Shown: positions 45,545 through 58,702 of the stretch, in pieces
How positions within the stretch are numbered: the first letter of the stretch is position 1
How the letters are laid out: the number at the start of each line of letters is the position of its first letter
From: Aphanothece cf. minutissima CCALA 015
GTDB taxonomy: Bacteria > Cyanobacteriota > Cyanobacteriia > PCC-6307 > Cyanobiaceae
Length of the DNA stretch: 64,000 bases
Assembly: GCA_003003925.1 (NCBI GenBank)
Contig: PVWP01000001.1
Location: forward strand, 124,001-188,000
Reading direction: 5' to 3'
Position numbers and translations under genes: made by a program
Notes under the pieces: generated by a model
Told to the model about the DNA's origin: nothing
What the model saw: the letters and a program-made list of their open reading frames with translations, nothing else
Database searches by the model: none

Positions 45545-46443
45545 CGGATCGACTCCGCCATCGCCAGCCCCTGGAGCACCAGGGAGCCGAAGGGCTCAGG
45601 GGTGAGGATCTCGGCCCGCACGCCCAGGGCGTCCTGCAGGCGGTCCTGGCTGGGGAGAGGTGCGCTGAGCAACAGCCGGAGCCGACGGATGGAGGGGTCC
45701 CGGCGACGGTAGAAGGTCACGCAGCGATTCACCTCCTGGATGAGGGACCCGTCGTCCTCGGGCAGGGACCAGTCGAAGACCGGCTCCGTTCCTCGCAGCA
45801 GCAGCAGCTGGCCGCCGGCCGGCAGCGGATGCAGCAGCACGGTCAGTTCATCCTCGGGAGCCGCCTCCAGCAGGGAGGTGACCGCCGCCAGCCGGCATGA
45901 CTGGGCCGGGGCCAGCCGCTCCAGCTGCACGCCGGCCAGGTTGAAGACATCGATCCAGTCGTCCACCAGCTTTCTTGGGGCCACCGCCATCAGCAGCCGG
46001 GGGGTGGATCCGGCCAGGGGCCGCAGATCGATCGTGGCCTCCGCCAGGGGAACCGCCAGATTCAGGGGGGGATCAATGGTGCGCAGGGCCGCGATGGGAT
46101 CGTCGGGGATAGCCTCGAACGGCCAGTCGAGAACCCGCCATTGGGCTGCGCCCTCGGGAAGGGAGGCGAGGACGACGGCATCGAGCAGGCCGTCACGCAC
46201 CAGAAGATCGCCGATCAGATCACCGAGGGGCTCCTTTTCCAGGGGCTGCCCATCCAGACAGGTGAGGGGCGGCAGGGGCAGATCGATGCTCACGGCCTCC
46301 GGCCCCGACCCCCTCAGCACCTGCCCCTTCAGGGAGTCGTCCTGAAGCTCCAGCAGCAACTGGCGCGGGAAGAGCTGAGCGCGGATGGGCCTCAGACGAT
46401 CTTCCAGATCATCCTTCAAGCCGATCAGGCCAGAAAAAACCAA
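45541..46443 (-). CDS. pilM: Type IV pilus protein PilM
   Basis: This 300-residue cytoplasmic actin-like protein joins the pilus motor to PilN. Sequence is diverged, but LLLELQDDSLKGQVLRGSG, AATLR-like PLNLAVPLAEATIDL, DDWIDVFNLAGVQLERLAPAQSCRLAAV and VNRCVTFYRRRDPSIRRL fit PilM and the gene order confirms it. The start is probably TTG 46443, since no ATG or GTG lies near; GGAG sits just before it. It begins 33 bp after the pyrD stop on the same strand. Confidence 0.85.
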   Translation of the reverse strand: MVFSGLIGLKDDLEDRLRPIRAQLFPRQLLLELQDDSLKGQVLRGSGPEAVSIDLPLPPLTCLDGQPLEKEPLGDLIGDLLVRDGLLDAVVLASLPEGAAQWRVLDWPFEAIPDDPIAALRTIDPPLNLAVPLAEATIDLRPLAGSTPRLLMAVAPRKLVDDWIDVFNLAGVQLERLAPAQSCRLAAVTSLLEAAPEDELTVLLHPLPAGGQLLLLRGTEPVFDWSLPEDDGSLIQEVNRCVTFYRRRDPSIRRLRLLLSAPLPSQDRLQDALGVRAEILTPEPFGSLVLQGLAMAESIR

Positions 46444-46476
46444 GGCTCCGATCCGGTGCCTGCGAAAGTTACCGAA

Positions 46477-47664
46477 TCACGGACGCCAAGGCATCCCCGA
46501 ACCTACAACTTCCGAAAGCGTCCGGCATCCATGGGCGTCCAGCTGCCGCGACAATCCCTCCAGAATCGACGGCACAAGTACGGGGCCTTCATAAATCCAA
46601 CCGGTGTAGATCTGGATCAGGGAGGCTCCCGCGCTGATCCGCTCCCAGGCGGCCTCGGCCGAATCGATGCCCCCCACTCCGATCAGCGGCAGGGCCGGGC
46701 CGGCGGTCGCCCGCAGCCGCCGCAGCACCTCAACCGCCCGCCGGCGCAGGGGGCGGCCGCTCAGCCCTCCGGTCTCCTCGGCCAGGGTCCGGCCCGTGGC
46801 CACCAGCCGGCGACCGTCCAGGCCGAGCCGGTGGACCGAGGTGTTCACGGCGATCACGCCGGCCAGCCCCTCCTCGTAGGCCAGCCGGGCGATGGTGTCG
46901 ATGGCGTCGTCCTCCAGGTCGGGGGCGATCTTGACCAGCAGGGGCGGGCAGGCGGGCAGGCGCCGCAGCCGCTCCACCAGGCGCCGGAGCTGGGCCTCCT
47001 CCTGCAGGTCCCGCAGCCCCGGGGTGTTGGGCGAGCTGACGTTGACCACGGCGTAATCGGCCAGGGGGGCCAGAAGCTCCAGGGAGGCCGCGTAATCGTC
47101 CGGGGCCATCTCCAGCGACACGGCCTTCGATTTCCCCAGGTTGATGCCGAGCACCGCGGGCCTTTGCCCGGGGGGTGGCAGGTGCTGCCGTTCCAGGGTC
47201 CGGCGCACCCCCCGGGCCCCGTCGTTGTTGAACCCCATGCGGTTGAGGGCCGCCCGTTCCTCGGCCAGCCGGAACAGCCGCGGCCGCGGGTTGCCCTGCT
47301 GGGGCTGCCAGGTGATGGTGCCCAGCTCGGCGAAGCCGAAGCCGAAACGGTGCCAGATGGCGGCCGCCACCCCGTTCTTGTCGAAGCCCGCCGCCAGCCC
47401 CACCGGATTGGCGAAGCGACAGCCGAACAGGGTCTGCTCCAGCCGGGGATCGCGCCGCTGCAGCTCCGCCCCGAGGCTCTCCAGGCTGCCGCTCACCAGG
47501 GGCCAGTTGCGGCGCAGGGCCGCCTGCCCCAGGGCCAGGAGGGTCATCCGGCTCAGCTGCTCGGCATCGGCGCCGTCGTCACGGCGCAGCAGGGGCCCGA
47601 CGAACCGGGCATAGAGGGCGCCGGTTCCCACCGGGCCGCCGCTGGTCGTTGGCTCCTGCGGCAT
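46477..47664 (-). CDS. pyrD: Dihydroorotate dehydrogenase (quinone), class 2
   Basis: This 395-residue FMN enzyme oxidises dihydroorotate to orotate in pyrimidine synthesis, passing electrons to quinone. The N-terminal extension and Ser in [14 protein letters not shown] mark class 2. Others: [34 protein letters not shown] and [21 protein letters not shown] 47664 is chosen, 10 bp after the rnhA stop; the open frame runs farther but through rnhA. Confidence 0.96.
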   Translation of the reverse strand: MPQEPTTSGGPVGTGALYARFVGPLLRRDDGADAEQLSRMTLLALGQAALRRNWPLVSGSLESLGAELQRRDPRLEQTLFGCRFANPVGLAAGFDKNGVAAAIWHRFGFGFAELGTITWQPQQGNPRPRLFRLAEERAALNRMGFNNDGARGVRRTLERQHLPPPGQRPAVLGINLGKSKAVSLEMAPDDYAASLELLAPLADYAVVNVSSPNTPGLRDLQEEAQLRRLVERLRRLPACPPLLVKIAPDLEDDAIDTIARLAYEEGLAGVIAVNTSVHRLGLDGRRLVATGRTLAEETGGLSGRPLRRRAVEVLRRLRATAGPALPLIGVGGIDSAEAAWERISAGASLIQIYTGWIYEGPVLVPSILEGLSRQLDAHGCRTLSEVVGSGMPWRP

Positions 47665-47674
47665 CCCTGTCTCC

Positions 47675-48484
47675 TCACTGCGGCCTGTCCAATCCTCCCG
47701 CGCCGCGCTCCAGGCGCCAGCTTCCGTTGCCCAGGGGTCTGACGAGCCAGTCGCGCCAGGGCCAGGGCTCCACCTTCCCTTCGAGACGGGCCGTGGGCAC
47801 CTCCAGCAGCCTGGCGAGCTCGACGGTCCGCAGGCTGTAGCCGCCCGCCGCCAGCCGGTCGGCCAGCTCCAGCCGGGAGAGCAGCTGCTGGAGCGACGGC
47901 GGGGCCGGATCCGAGGGGTCGGCCCCCACCGGGGAGCCGGCCGCGGGGACGTCCGGCTCCGGATCGGCGGCGGCAGGGGCTCCCGGCGCCGGCGACCGGC
48001 CGGGCCGGGCTTCGGTCGCCAGGGCCGGGGACTGGCCGCGGGAGAAGGCGACCGCGATCGCATCACAGCGGTCATTGTCCGGATCGCCGCTGTGGCCGCG
48101 CACGTGGCGCAGGGCCAGCCCCGGCAGCCGGGCGGCATCCAGCCGCTCCCAGAGATCACGGTTGAGCACGGCCCCGCCGGACGCGGTGCGCCATCCCTTG
48201 CGCTTCCAGCCGGCCATCCACTTCTCGAAGCCGTCGATCAGATAGCGGCTGTCGGTGCGAAGCACCAGATCCGGGTGGCGCGGCAGCTCCCGCAAAGCCT
48301 CCAGCACCGCCAGGGCGGCGGTCAGCTCCATGCGGTTGTTGGTGGTGGCCCCATCCGAACCCCCCAGCTCCCGACGGGAGCCGTCCTCGAAGCGCAGCAG
48401 GGCTCCCCAGCCCCCCGGGCCGGGGTTGCCGCTGCAGGCCCCATCACAGGCGGCAGCCACTACCCGCACCGGTCGATCACCCAT
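47675..48484 (-). CDS. rnhA: Ribonuclease HI with ~115-residue C-terminal extension
   Basis: This 269-residue enzyme cleaves RNA in RNA-DNA hybrids. The catalytic residues are Asp14 ([14 protein letters not shown]), Glu53 ([10 protein letters not shown]), Asp78 ([10 protein letters not shown]) and Asp141 ([12 protein letters not shown]). The RNase H domain ends near 150; after a Pro/Ala-rich linker come ~65 ordered-looking residues ([33 protein letters not shown]... then [21 protein letters not shown]) that resemble a helix-turn-helix-like module. Start is ATG 48484. Confidence 0.94.
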   Translation of the reverse strand: MGDRPVRVVAAACDGACSGNPGPGGWGALLRFEDGSRRELGGSDGATTNNRMELTAALAVLEALRELPRHPDLVLRTDSRYLIDGFEKWMAGWKRKGWRTASGGAVLNRDLWERLDAARLPGLALRHVRGHSGDPDNDRCDAIAVAFSRGQSPALATEARPGRSPAPGAPAAADPEPDVPAAGSPVGADPSDPAPPSLQQLLSRLELADRLAAGGYSLRTVELARLLEVPTARLEGKVEPWPWRDWLVRPLGNGSWRLERGAGGLDRPQ

Positions 48485-48557
48485 GGAGTCGTCTTGACAG
48501 CATCGCTTGAATGGGTCCCTCTCTCCCGGAGAACGCCCGGGCCCTGGAGGTGTTCCC

Positions 48558-49316
48558 ATGCAGCGAACCTACCTGGCCCTGGCGGGCCTGGCCCTGGCCG
48601 GAGCCGGCCTGCCGATGGTCCAGCCCCGGCTGGCCATGGCCGCCGGTCTCTTCCAGAGCGCCGACGTCGACGCCGATCGCTTTGCGGTGCTGGCGCGCCC
48701 GGTGGGCGACAACGACTGGACGCTCCTGGTGCTGGAGCAGCTGACGCCCCAGCCCGCCTGCTGGCAGGCCCGGCCGGATGGCCTGGTGGATCCGACCCTC
48801 AACCGGTTCGACTACACCGGCATCTGCAACCGCTACCTCGACAGCAACGGCTATTCCCTGCGGGTCGCCGAGCAGGACCTTGGCACCGCCTACCGGCTGC
48901 GGGTGCAGCAGGTGGGATCCCGCCTGGAGCTCCAGGCCATTTCCCCGGGCACCTCGGCCATCCTCGTGGTGGGCAGGGCCGACATTCCCCTGCGGGATCG
49001 CGACGGCTTCGTGGCCCTCAGGCTCGAGCAGGGCTGGGATCTGAAACGGCGCACCTACGGGGAACGGGCCCTGAGCCACCTCTACTTCGCCAGCCCCACC
49101 CCCCTGGATCAGCTGATCGCCAACGCCGGCGGCTCCCCCACCTGGCGCCGGCCCCTCGGCCCCGGCCGGGCCCAGCCCCCGGCCCTCACCCCCATCGAAC
49201 CGGCCGCGGGCCAGGGCGAGGACAGCATGGCGATGGGCAGCTCCGGGCGGGCCGTCGCCCTCCAGGTGATTCCCTACAGCGGCAGCGGTAGTGGCAGTGG
49301 TGGCGAAGGGCTCTGA
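48558..49316 (+). CDS. Exported DUF3747 protein
   Basis: This 252-residue protein has a signal peptide ([23 protein letters not shown]) and the DUF3747 core: [63 protein letters not shown]3747 is a cyanobacterial family of unknown role. The C-terminus has a short Gly/Ser run ([11 protein letters not shown]). ATG 48558 is chosen because it begins the signal peptide; the frame is open 51 bp upstream. It is divergent from rnhA and followed by the candidate small RNA. Confidence 0.85.
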   Translation: MQRTYLALAGLALAGAGLPMVQPRLAMAAGLFQSADVDADRFAVLARPVGDNDWTLLVLEQLTPQPACWQARPDGLVDPTLNRFDYTGICNRYLDSNGYSLRVAEQDLGTAYRLRVQQVGSRLELQAISPGTSAILVVGRADIPLRDRDGFVALRLEQGWDLKRRTYGERALSHLYFASPTPLDQLIANAGGSPTWRRPLGPGRAQPPALTPIEPAAGQGEDSMAMGSSGRAVALQVIPYSGSGSGSGGEGL

Positions 49317-49389
49317 GCCGGGGCGGGGCCGGGGCTGTGGCCAGTTGAATCTCCGGTCCCCCCTGCCGCCATCCCCCTTTCGCCCCGTT

Positions 49390-49395
49390 TAAATT
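49390..49395 (+). promoter_or_regulatory. Candidate -10 element for the small RNA
   Basis: The hexamer TAAATT in the AT-rich patch gtttaaattgat stands out in a very GC-rich setting and matches TANNNT. Transcription would begin near 49402. No good -35 box is seen 17 bp upstream. Confidence 0.4.
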
Positions 49396-49401
49396 GATCT
49401 C

Positions 49402-49497
49402 GTGAGGAGTGAAGGACGCTCTTCCAGGGTCGAAACGAGGACAGACTCCCGGAATCGTTCCATCTCCAGAGCCCTGCCTTCGGCGGGGCTCTTTTTT
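49402..49497 (+). ncRNA. Candidate small RNA (possibly Yfr2-like)
   Basis: A ~96-nt transcript is predicted between the -10 and a strong terminator, in a 322-bp gene-free gap. Its 5' hairpin pairs 49414-49418 with 49456-49460, 49422-49425 with 49451-49454 and 49427-49429 with 49448-49450, leaving an 18-base loop containing CGAAACGAGGACAG. A long unpaired, conserved-looking loop plus a terminal terminator recalls the cyanobacterial Yfr2 family of short RNAs; that identification is from memory and unverified. It has no coding potential. Confidence 0.55.
49468..49497 (+). terminator. Intrinsic terminator of the small RNA
   Basis: A 10-bp stem (AGAGCCCTGC with GCGGGGCTCT, one G-U pair), a CTTCG loop and a run of six T form a textbook Rho-independent terminator on the plus strand. 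Confidence 0.88.
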
Positions 49498-49567
49498 ATG
49501 CCTGGATCGTTCCGCCATCCCGTGGGCCACGGCACCGACCAGCGCGCCAGCCACGGAACAGCCCATG

Positions 49568-49593
49568 AAAAAGCCGGCCCCGAAGGACCGGCT
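49568..49593 (-). terminator. Intrinsic terminator after rplL
   Basis: Read on the minus strand, AGCCGGTCC and GGGCCGGCT pair around a TTCG tetraloop (one mismatch), followed by five T. It lies 46 bp after the rplL stop and ends the ribosomal-protein operon. Confidence 0.85.
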
Positions 49594-49638
49594 GACAACA
49601 GAGGGGGTTGCCGGACCAGGAGGCCCGGCGACGGCGGG

Positions 49639-50025
49639 TCACTTGATGGAGACCTTGCCACCCACTTCTTCGATGCTCTTTTTGAGAGCTTCGGCATCGG
49701 CCTTGGAGATGCCTTCCTTGACAGCCTTGGGAGCGGCTTCGACCAGGGCCTTGGCTTCGCCCAGACCGAGGCCGGTGGCCTCGCGGACGGCCTTGAGCAC
49801 CTTGATCTTGGCGGCCGCATCGAAGCCATCGAGGATGACGTCGAATTCGGTCTGCTCCTCGACGGCCTCAGCGGCGGCACCGGGGGCGGCGGCGGCCACA
49901 ACGACGCCAGCCGAAGCGGCGGCGGACACGCCGAAGGCCTCTTCAATCTGCTTGACGAGCTCGGAAGCCTCAAGCAGGGAGAGGGTTTTCAGTTGTTCGA
50001 GAATCTGGTCGGTGGTAGCGGACAT
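49639..50025 (-). CDS. rplL: 50S ribosomal protein L7/L12
   Basis: This 128-residue stalk protein recruits translation factors. The N-terminal dimer domain ([26 protein letters not shown]), Ala-rich hinge and C-terminal domain ([16 protein letters not shown], [34 protein letters not shown]) are complete. Positioned 61 bp after rplJ, as in most bacteria, and followed by a terminator. Confidence 0.98.
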   Translation of the reverse strand: MSATTDQILEQLKTLSLLEASELVKQIEEAFGVSAAASAGVVVAAAAPGAAAEAVEEQTEFDVILDGFDAAAKIKVLKAVREATGLGLGEAKALVEAAPKAVKEGISKADAEALKKSIEEVGGKVSIK

Positions 50026-50086
50026 GGGGGGGAATCAGCAACAGAACGGGAGGATCGGTGGAGCCCAGGGGTTCGCGGGTGCGAAC

Positions 50087-50614
50087 TCAACCTTCGCCGG
50101 ATTCGGCGTGCTGCTTGAGCGCCCTGGCGAGACCGGACGGAACCTCGTTGATGCCCACAGCCAGCTTGGTGGCCAGGCCGTTGATCGCACCGGCGATCTG
50201 GGCCATGAGCACCTCCTTGGAGGGCAGATCCCCGATGGCCTTGATGTCGTCTGGGGAAAGGAGCTTGCCTTCGAAAAGGCCGCCCTTCACTTCCGACTTC
50301 TTGCTGTCCTTCTGGAAGGACTGCAGGGCCTTCACCGCACCGCCGACATCGCCCTTGACCAGGACGAAGGCATTGGTGCCGGTGAGCAGGGAATCGAGAT
50401 CCGACCAGGCGCTGTCACCATCAATGGCACGGCGCATCAAGGTGTTTTTGGTCACCTTGCACACACCGTTGCTGGCCTGCAGACGGGTCCGCAGATCAGT
50501 CATCTCCTTGATGGTCAGGCCCTTGAAATCGAGGACCAGCGCCATTTCGGCTTCACCGAGGAGCCCCTTGAGCTCTTCGACGATCTGTTGCTTGTTCTCC
50601 AGCGTGCGGCCCAT
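50087..50614 (-). CDS. rplJ: 50S ribosomal protein L10
   Basis: This 175-residue protein anchors L7/L12 to the ribosome. [39 protein letters not shown] and [11 protein letters not shown] are diagnostic. The ATG at 50614 is immediately preceded on the mRNA by ACCTCCT, the reverse of a Shine-Dalgarno site. A 259-nt gap to the GDSL gene upstream leaves room for an autoregulatory leader. Confidence 0.97.
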   Translation of the reverse strand: MGRTLENKQQIVEELKGLLGEAEMALVLDFKGLTIKEMTDLRTRLQASNGVCKVTKNTLMRRAIDGDSAWSDLDSLLTGTNAFVLVKGDVGGAVKALQSFQKDSKKSEVKGGLFEGKLLSPDDIKAIGDLPSKEVLMAQIAGAINGLATKLAVGINEVPSGLARALKQHAESGEG

Positions 50615-50760
50615 AGGAGGTGGATCGGATCGGGGGAACAAGCAGGGAACGCGGTACGGACAGCCATCCCTTGCGGGTGGCTTCGAGGCCGCTCATCGCT
50701 CCGCTCCGATCTGAAGGACTCCGTTGGAGACCCCAGCCCAGGCAAAAACCAATCGCGTGA
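50615..50760 (-). promoter_or_regulatory. Putative rplJ leader with GCAA-tetraloop hairpin
   Basis: The 259 bp between the GDSL gene and rplJ hold no gene. On the minus strand, 50681-50663 folds as GCCACCC-GCAA-GGG-A-TGGC, a stem with a GNRA loop. L10 leaders that bind L10(L12)4 are known in other bacteria; whether this is one cannot be told by eye. The core CCCGCAAGGGA recurs in the rplK leader. Confidence 0.35.
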
Positions 50761-50873
50761 ACCTCGGCAGGACTTACGGCAGAGAACGACCGACCGGAAT
50801 CGGTGACCCTGACGACCTGCTGTCTTGGGTTGGGCGCGTGCCCTTCTGGACGAATCCAGCAGTCAAACCTACA

Positions 50874-51521
50874 TCACGGCAGGCCCAGCTCCCTCAGCCG
50901 CGCCACCCAGCGGGCATAACCGGCGGCGTTGAGATGCACGCCATCCACCGTGTAGGCACGCCTGAGTCCATCGCCGTCCGCCATCACCGGGGTCAGATCG
51001 ACGAAGTCCCGGGGAGGCGTCTGGCTGGCGAGCAGGGCGTTGAGCTCCGCCACCCGGCGGACCCCGTCGGCACCGCAGCGGAAGCTGGCGCAGGGAATCG
51101 TGGACTGGATGATCACCCGGGCCCCCGTGCCGATCTGGAGGCCGGTCCGCAGCCACTGGATGCGGCCGGCGATCCGGCCGGGGTCGTAGCCCCAGACGAT
51201 GTCGTTGATGCCCACCATCACCAGGTAGGTACCGGCGTCAGTCCGGCGGATCTGCGGCAGGCGGGCCATCAGCTGGAAGCTGGTGTCGCCGCTGATGCCC
51301 TGGTTGAACACCACGCGATCAGGGAAGGCCGCCTGCCAGTCGCCCTGGGCCGTGAGCGAATCGCCGACGAAGGTGACCGGGGCATCACGGCGCGGGGTCT
51401 GGGCTGGCTCCACCGCCATCGAAGAGGACGGGGGCCTGGAGAACAGGCCCCACCCCAGCGCCAGCAGGGTGAGCGGCACCGCCACCCAGCCACCGATCCG
51501 CACCCATGACGAGGCAGGCAC
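50874..51521 (-). CDS. SGNH/GDSL-family hydrolase inside the ribosomal-protein cluster
   Basis: This 215-residue protein has an N-terminal membrane anchor or signal (about 7-27) and the SGNH blocks FVGDSLT (Ser nucleophile), GISGDTS, GINDI and DGVHLN (Asp/His). Such enzymes are esterases, lipases or acyl-hydrolases, here likely periplasmic or membrane-attached. The start is GTG 51521, only 9 bp after rplA, and the gene sits between rplA and rplJ, which are normally adjacent or nearly so. Confidence 0.85.
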   Translation of the reverse strand: MPASSWVRIGGWVAVPLTLLALGWGLFSRPPSSSMAVEPAQTPRRDAPVTFVGDSLTAQGDWQAAFPDRVVFNQGISGDTSFQLMARLPQIRRTDAGTYLVMVGINDIVWGYDPGRIAGRIQWLRTGLQIGTGARVIIQSTIPCASFRCGADGVRRVAELNALLASQTPPRDFVDLTPVMADGDGLRRAYTVDGVHLNAAGYARWVARLRELGLP

Positions 51522-51530
51522 CGCGGACGC

Positions 51531-52238
51531 TCAGCTCTCCTGCTTGATGTCCTGGAGGGCGGCGAAGTCGACCTGCACCGAGGGGCCCATGGTGGAGGCG
51601 ACGTAGAGGCTCCTCCAGTAGCGGCCCTTGGCACCGCTGGGCTTGTTGCGGTCGATGGTTTCCTGCAGGGCCTTGAGGTTCTCCAGCAGCTTGGCGGTGT
51701 CGAAGCTGGCCTTGCCGAAACGCACGTGGACGATGCCGGCACGGTCGGCCCGGAACTCCAGCTTGCCGGCCTTGAACTCGCTGATGGCGCCGCCCAGATC
51801 GGTGGTGACGGTGCCGGCCTTGGGGTTCGGCATCAGACCGCGGGGACCGAGCACCCGGCCGAGCTTGGCCACCTTCGGCATCATGTCGGGGGTGGCGATC
51901 AGCAGATCGAAGTCGATCGCGCCTCCGGCGATCTGGTCGACCAGCTCATCGTCGCCGGCCAGGTCGGCACCGGCGGCCTTGGCCTCGGCCACCTTCTCGC
52001 CCCGGGCGATCACGGCAATGCGGATGGTCTGGCCGGTGCCGTGGGGCAGGGCCACGGTGGTGCGCAGCTGCTGGTCGGTGTACTTGGGGTCGATGCCCAG
52101 GCGCACGTGGGCTTCGATGGTTTCGTCGAACCTGGCGGTGGCGGTGTCCTTGACCAGCGCGAGGGCCTCGAGCGGTTCGTAGGCGCGGTCCTCCACCTTG
52201 GCGGCGAGGGCGGTGAAGCGTTTGGAGACTTTTGTCAT
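51531..52238 (-). CDS. rplA: 50S ribosomal protein L1
   Basis: This 235-residue protein of the L1 stalk opens [26 protein letters not shown] and contains [37 protein letters not shown] and [18 protein letters not shown]1 often represses its own operon. It follows rplK by 92 bp and is followed closely by the GDSL gene. Confidence 0.98.
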   Translation of the reverse strand: MTKVSKRFTALAAKVEDRAYEPLEALALVKDTATARFDETIEAHVRLGIDPKYTDQQLRTTVALPHGTGQTIRIAVIARGEKVAEAKAAGADLAGDDELVDQIAGGAIDFDLLIATPDMMPKVAKLGRVLGPRGLMPNPKAGTVTTDLGGAISEFKAGKLEFRADRAGIVHVRFGKASFDTAKLLENLKALQETIDRNKPSGAKGRYWRSLYVASTMGPSVQVDFAALQDIKQES

Positions 52239-52330
52239 GGCGGTAAGGGGTGCGGACGACCGTGATCGGTCTCCCCCAGAAAGGTGATGAAGCGGAGAAG
52301 TGGACGGGGTGGAACGACGACCGCTGGCCG

Positions 52331-52756
52331 TCAGTCCTTGACGGCGACGCCCATGTTGCGGGCGGTGCCTTCGATGATGCGCATGGCCGACTCGACGCTG
52401 GTGCAGTTGAGGTCGGGCAGCTTGGTCTTGGCGATCTCCTCGAGCTGGGCGCGGCTGATGGCACCCACCGCTCCCTTGGCGGACGTGGCGGCACCCTTCT
52501 CGATGCCGGCGGCCTTGGAGATCAGCACCGAGGCGGGCGGGGTCTTGGTGATGAAGGTGAAGCTGCGGTCTTCAAAGACCGAGATCTCCACCGGGATCAC
52601 GTACCCGGCCTTCTCCTGGGTGCGGGCGTTGTACTCCTTGCAGAACGCCATGATGTTGACCCCGTGCTGACCGAGGGCAGGGCCCACCGGTGGTGCGGGG
52701 TTCGCTTTGCCGGCCTGGAGGGCCAGCTTGATCACAGCTACGACTTTCTTGGCCAT
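52331..52756 (-). CDS. rplK: 50S ribosomal protein L11
   Basis: This 141-residue protein binds the GTPase-associated centre of 23S r[46 protein letters not shown] and [18 protein letters not shown] are diagnostic; the ATG at 52756 starts the canonical N-terminus. The 185-bp gap to nusG carries the tandem hairpin repeats. Confidence 0.98.
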   Translation of the reverse strand: MAKKVVAVIKLALQAGKANPAPPVGPALGQHGVNIMAFCKEYNARTQEKAGYVIPVEISVFEDRSFTFITKTPPASVLISKAAGIEKGAATSAKGAVGAISRAQLEEIAKTKLPDLNCTSVESAMRIIEGTARNMGVAVKD

Positions 52757-52768
52757 CGGCTGGGCTGG

Positions 52769-52846
52769 GGGACGGAACTCCCTTGCGGGAGTGCGGGACG
52801 GAACTCCCTTGCGGGAGCGTGGGACGGAACTCCGTTGCGGGAGCGT
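52769..52846. repeat. Three tandem 26-bp hairpin repeats between nusG and rplK
   Basis: Three head-to-tail units start at 52769, 52795 and 52821. Each begins gggacggaactcc and contains the inverted repeat CTCCC-TTGC-GGGAG; on the transcribed (minus) strand this is a stem with a GCAA tetraloop. Unit 3 has one change (ccg for ccc) that breaks the closing pair. They lie in the leader of rplK, 12 bp before its ATG. Too regular and without spacers to be CRISPR. Confidence 0.92.
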
Positions 52847-52941
52847 TGCGGATCGCCGGGGCGGGGGCCGGCCCGGCGGGATGGCGGCCCTCGAGGGGGC
52901 CACCCGGGGCCGCCCTCCGCAGGGAGGCGGCCGCCGTTCGA

Positions 52942-53661
52942 TCAGCTCTGTTTGCTGATCTGGGAGAACTCGAGCTCGACCGGGGTCTCCCTGCCGAAGA
53001 TCGACAGGAGGGCCTTCAGCTTGCTGCGTTCGCCGGAGACCTCGATCACCTCGCCCTGGAAGTCCTTGAATGGACCGGCGGTGACGAGGATCTGATCCCC
53101 CTCGGTGAGGTCGACCTTGAGGACGGGCTTCTTCTCGGCGGCACGCTTGAAGATGCGGTCGACCTCCTGGCGGCTGAGGGGCCGGGGCCGGATGTGGCCG
53201 CGGGCCTTGCCGGTGGCCCGGCGCTCCTCCTGCCCCACGAAGTTGATGACGTTGGGGGTGCTGCGCACCGCCATCATCGTGTCCTCATCGAGGACCATGC
53301 GCACCAGCACGTAGCCGGGGAACACCTTCTCCTCGATCGACTGGCGGCTGCCGTCCTTCTTCAGCTTCACACCGGGGGTCTGGGGGATCTCGATCTCGAG
53401 GATCCGGTTGCTCACCCCCAGGGTGACGGCCCGCTGCTCCAGGGTGGCCTTGACCTTCTTCTCGCAGCTGGAAGCCACCTGGACCGCGAACCAGCGGGCC
53501 ACCTGGGGCTTGGCGGCTTCACCGGCTTCGGCCGCCTCGGCCCCGCCCTCGGCGGCGAGGTCGAGGACCTCCCCCGTGGGATCCGTACCCTCGGCGGGGA
53601 GCTCCAGCACCTCGGGGGCGTCCGGTTCGATCTCAGGCACGGCAGGCAGGGGAAGGGTCAT
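52942..53661 (-). CDS. nusG: Transcription termination/antitermination protein NusG
   Basis: This 239-residue protein binds RNA polymerase. The NGN domain ([23 protein letters not shown] ... [17 protein letters not shown]) and KOW domain ([23 protein letters not shown]) are present. A ~50-residue acidic N-terminal extension ([17 protein letters not shown]...) precedes the NGN domain. ATG 53661 overlaps the secE stop (ATGA). Confidence 0.97.
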   Translation of the reverse strand: MTLPLPAVPEIEPDAPEVLELPAEGTDPTGEVLDLAAEGGAEAAEAGEAAKPQVARWFAVQVASSCEKKVKATLEQRAVTLGVSNRILEIEIPQTPGVKLKKDGSRQSIEEKVFPGYVLVRMVLDEDTMMAVRSTPNVINFVGQEERRATGKARGHIRPRPLSRQEVDRIFKRAAEKKPVLKVDLTEGDQILVTAGPFKDFQGEVIEVSGERSKLKALLSIFGRETPVELEFSQISKQS

Positions 53662-53993
53662 CAACGGAAGATCTGGGTTGATCCCCAGTGGTAGAAGCGG
53701 TCGATCGCAGCGATCGCCGCGGCCGAAAGGCTCACCATCAGGATCACCGCCACCGACTCGCTGAACAGCTGCTGGCGGCTCGGCCAGACGACCTTGCGCA
53801 GCTCCGCGAGGGTGACCGCCACGAAGCCGGTGGGCTCCTTCTCCTCGGAGGGGAAGCCATCCGGACCGTCGTCGGGCGCGGACGTGCCGTTCCCGCGGGC
53901 CAGGGGCCCGTCGGGACTGCTCGTGGTGGTGGTGGCAGGGGGGATGGGGTCCACGGTGTGGATTCCGATGGCTGCCCTGGTGTCGGCAGACAT
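53661..53993 (-). CDS. secE: Preprotein translocase subunit SecE
   Basis: This 110-residue protein has a long polar N-terminus, then the SecE core LAELRKVVWPSRQQLFSESVAVILMVSLSAAAIAAIDRFY with one membrane helix. It clamps SecY in the Sec translocon. ATG 53993 is chosen; a TTG at 53999 is in frame. It follows clpB by about 10 bp and is coupled to nusG. Confidence 0.95.
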   Translation of the reverse strand: MSADTRAAIGIHTVDPIPPATTTTSSPDGPLARGNGTSAPDDGPDGFPSEEKEPTGFVAVTLAELRKVVWPSRQQLFSESVAVILMVSLSAAAIAAIDRFYHWGSTQIFR

Positions 53994-54003
53994 CGACAAA
54001 CGA

Positions 54004-56884
<2,881 letters not shown>

Positions 56885-56895
<11 letters not shown>

Positions 56896-57286
56896 CGGAC
56901 CGGGACGACGTCTGGATCAGTTCCACCTTGTAGCCATCCGGATCCTCCACGAAGGCGAGCACGGTGGTGCCGTGCTGCTTCGGACCGGGCGGACGGACCA
57001 CCCGCCCGCCCTTGGCGGCGATCGCCGCGCAGGTGGCATGGATGTCATCGACACCGATGGCCAGGTGGCCGAACCCCGTGCCGATCTCGTAGGCGTCGGT
57101 GTCCCAGTTGTGGGTGAGCTCCAGCACGGTGGTGTCCGCCTCGTCGCCGTAGCCGACGAAGGCCAGGGTGTAGGCGCCGCCGGGGTAGTCCTTGCGGCGC
57201 AACAGCTTCATGCCCAGCACCTCGGTATAGAAGCGCAGGGAGCGCTCCAGATCGCCCACCCGGAGCATGGTGTGGAGGAGTCGCAT
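56885..57286 (-). CDS. gloA: Lactoylglutathione lyase (glyoxalase I)
   Basis: This 133-residue VOC enzyme converts the methylglyoxal-glutathione adduct to S-lactoylglutathione. The four metal ligands His5, Glu56, His74 and Glu122 fall at the numbers known for E. coli GlxI, which argues for the nickel-type enzyme. [30 protein letters not shown] is diagnostic. ATG 57286 heads the conserved start; the 100-bp gap to divergent eno holds both promoters. Confidence 0.95.
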
Positions 57287-57362
57287 CGGCGGTGCACCAG
57301 CTCGGGCCATTCTGACCAGGGTGGCGCAGGGAACACAGGCGAGGGCGGAGGACGACCCATAG

Positions 57363-58682
<1,320 letters not shown>

Positions 58683-58702
58683 GCCCGCGGGCCGCAGCCA
58701 CC

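Noticed and set aside
49317..49638. tRNA or small protein gene in the 322-bp gap
   Set aside because: No cloverleaf or conserved frame is seen; the gap is explained by a small-RNA candidate and two terminators.
50615..50621. AGGAGGT on the plus strand as a ribosome binding site
   Set aside because: No plausible plus-strand gene starts within range; the site is the complement of the bases before rplJ.
52769..52846. CRISPR array
   Set aside because: Units are contiguous, 26 bp, without spacers, and only three in number.
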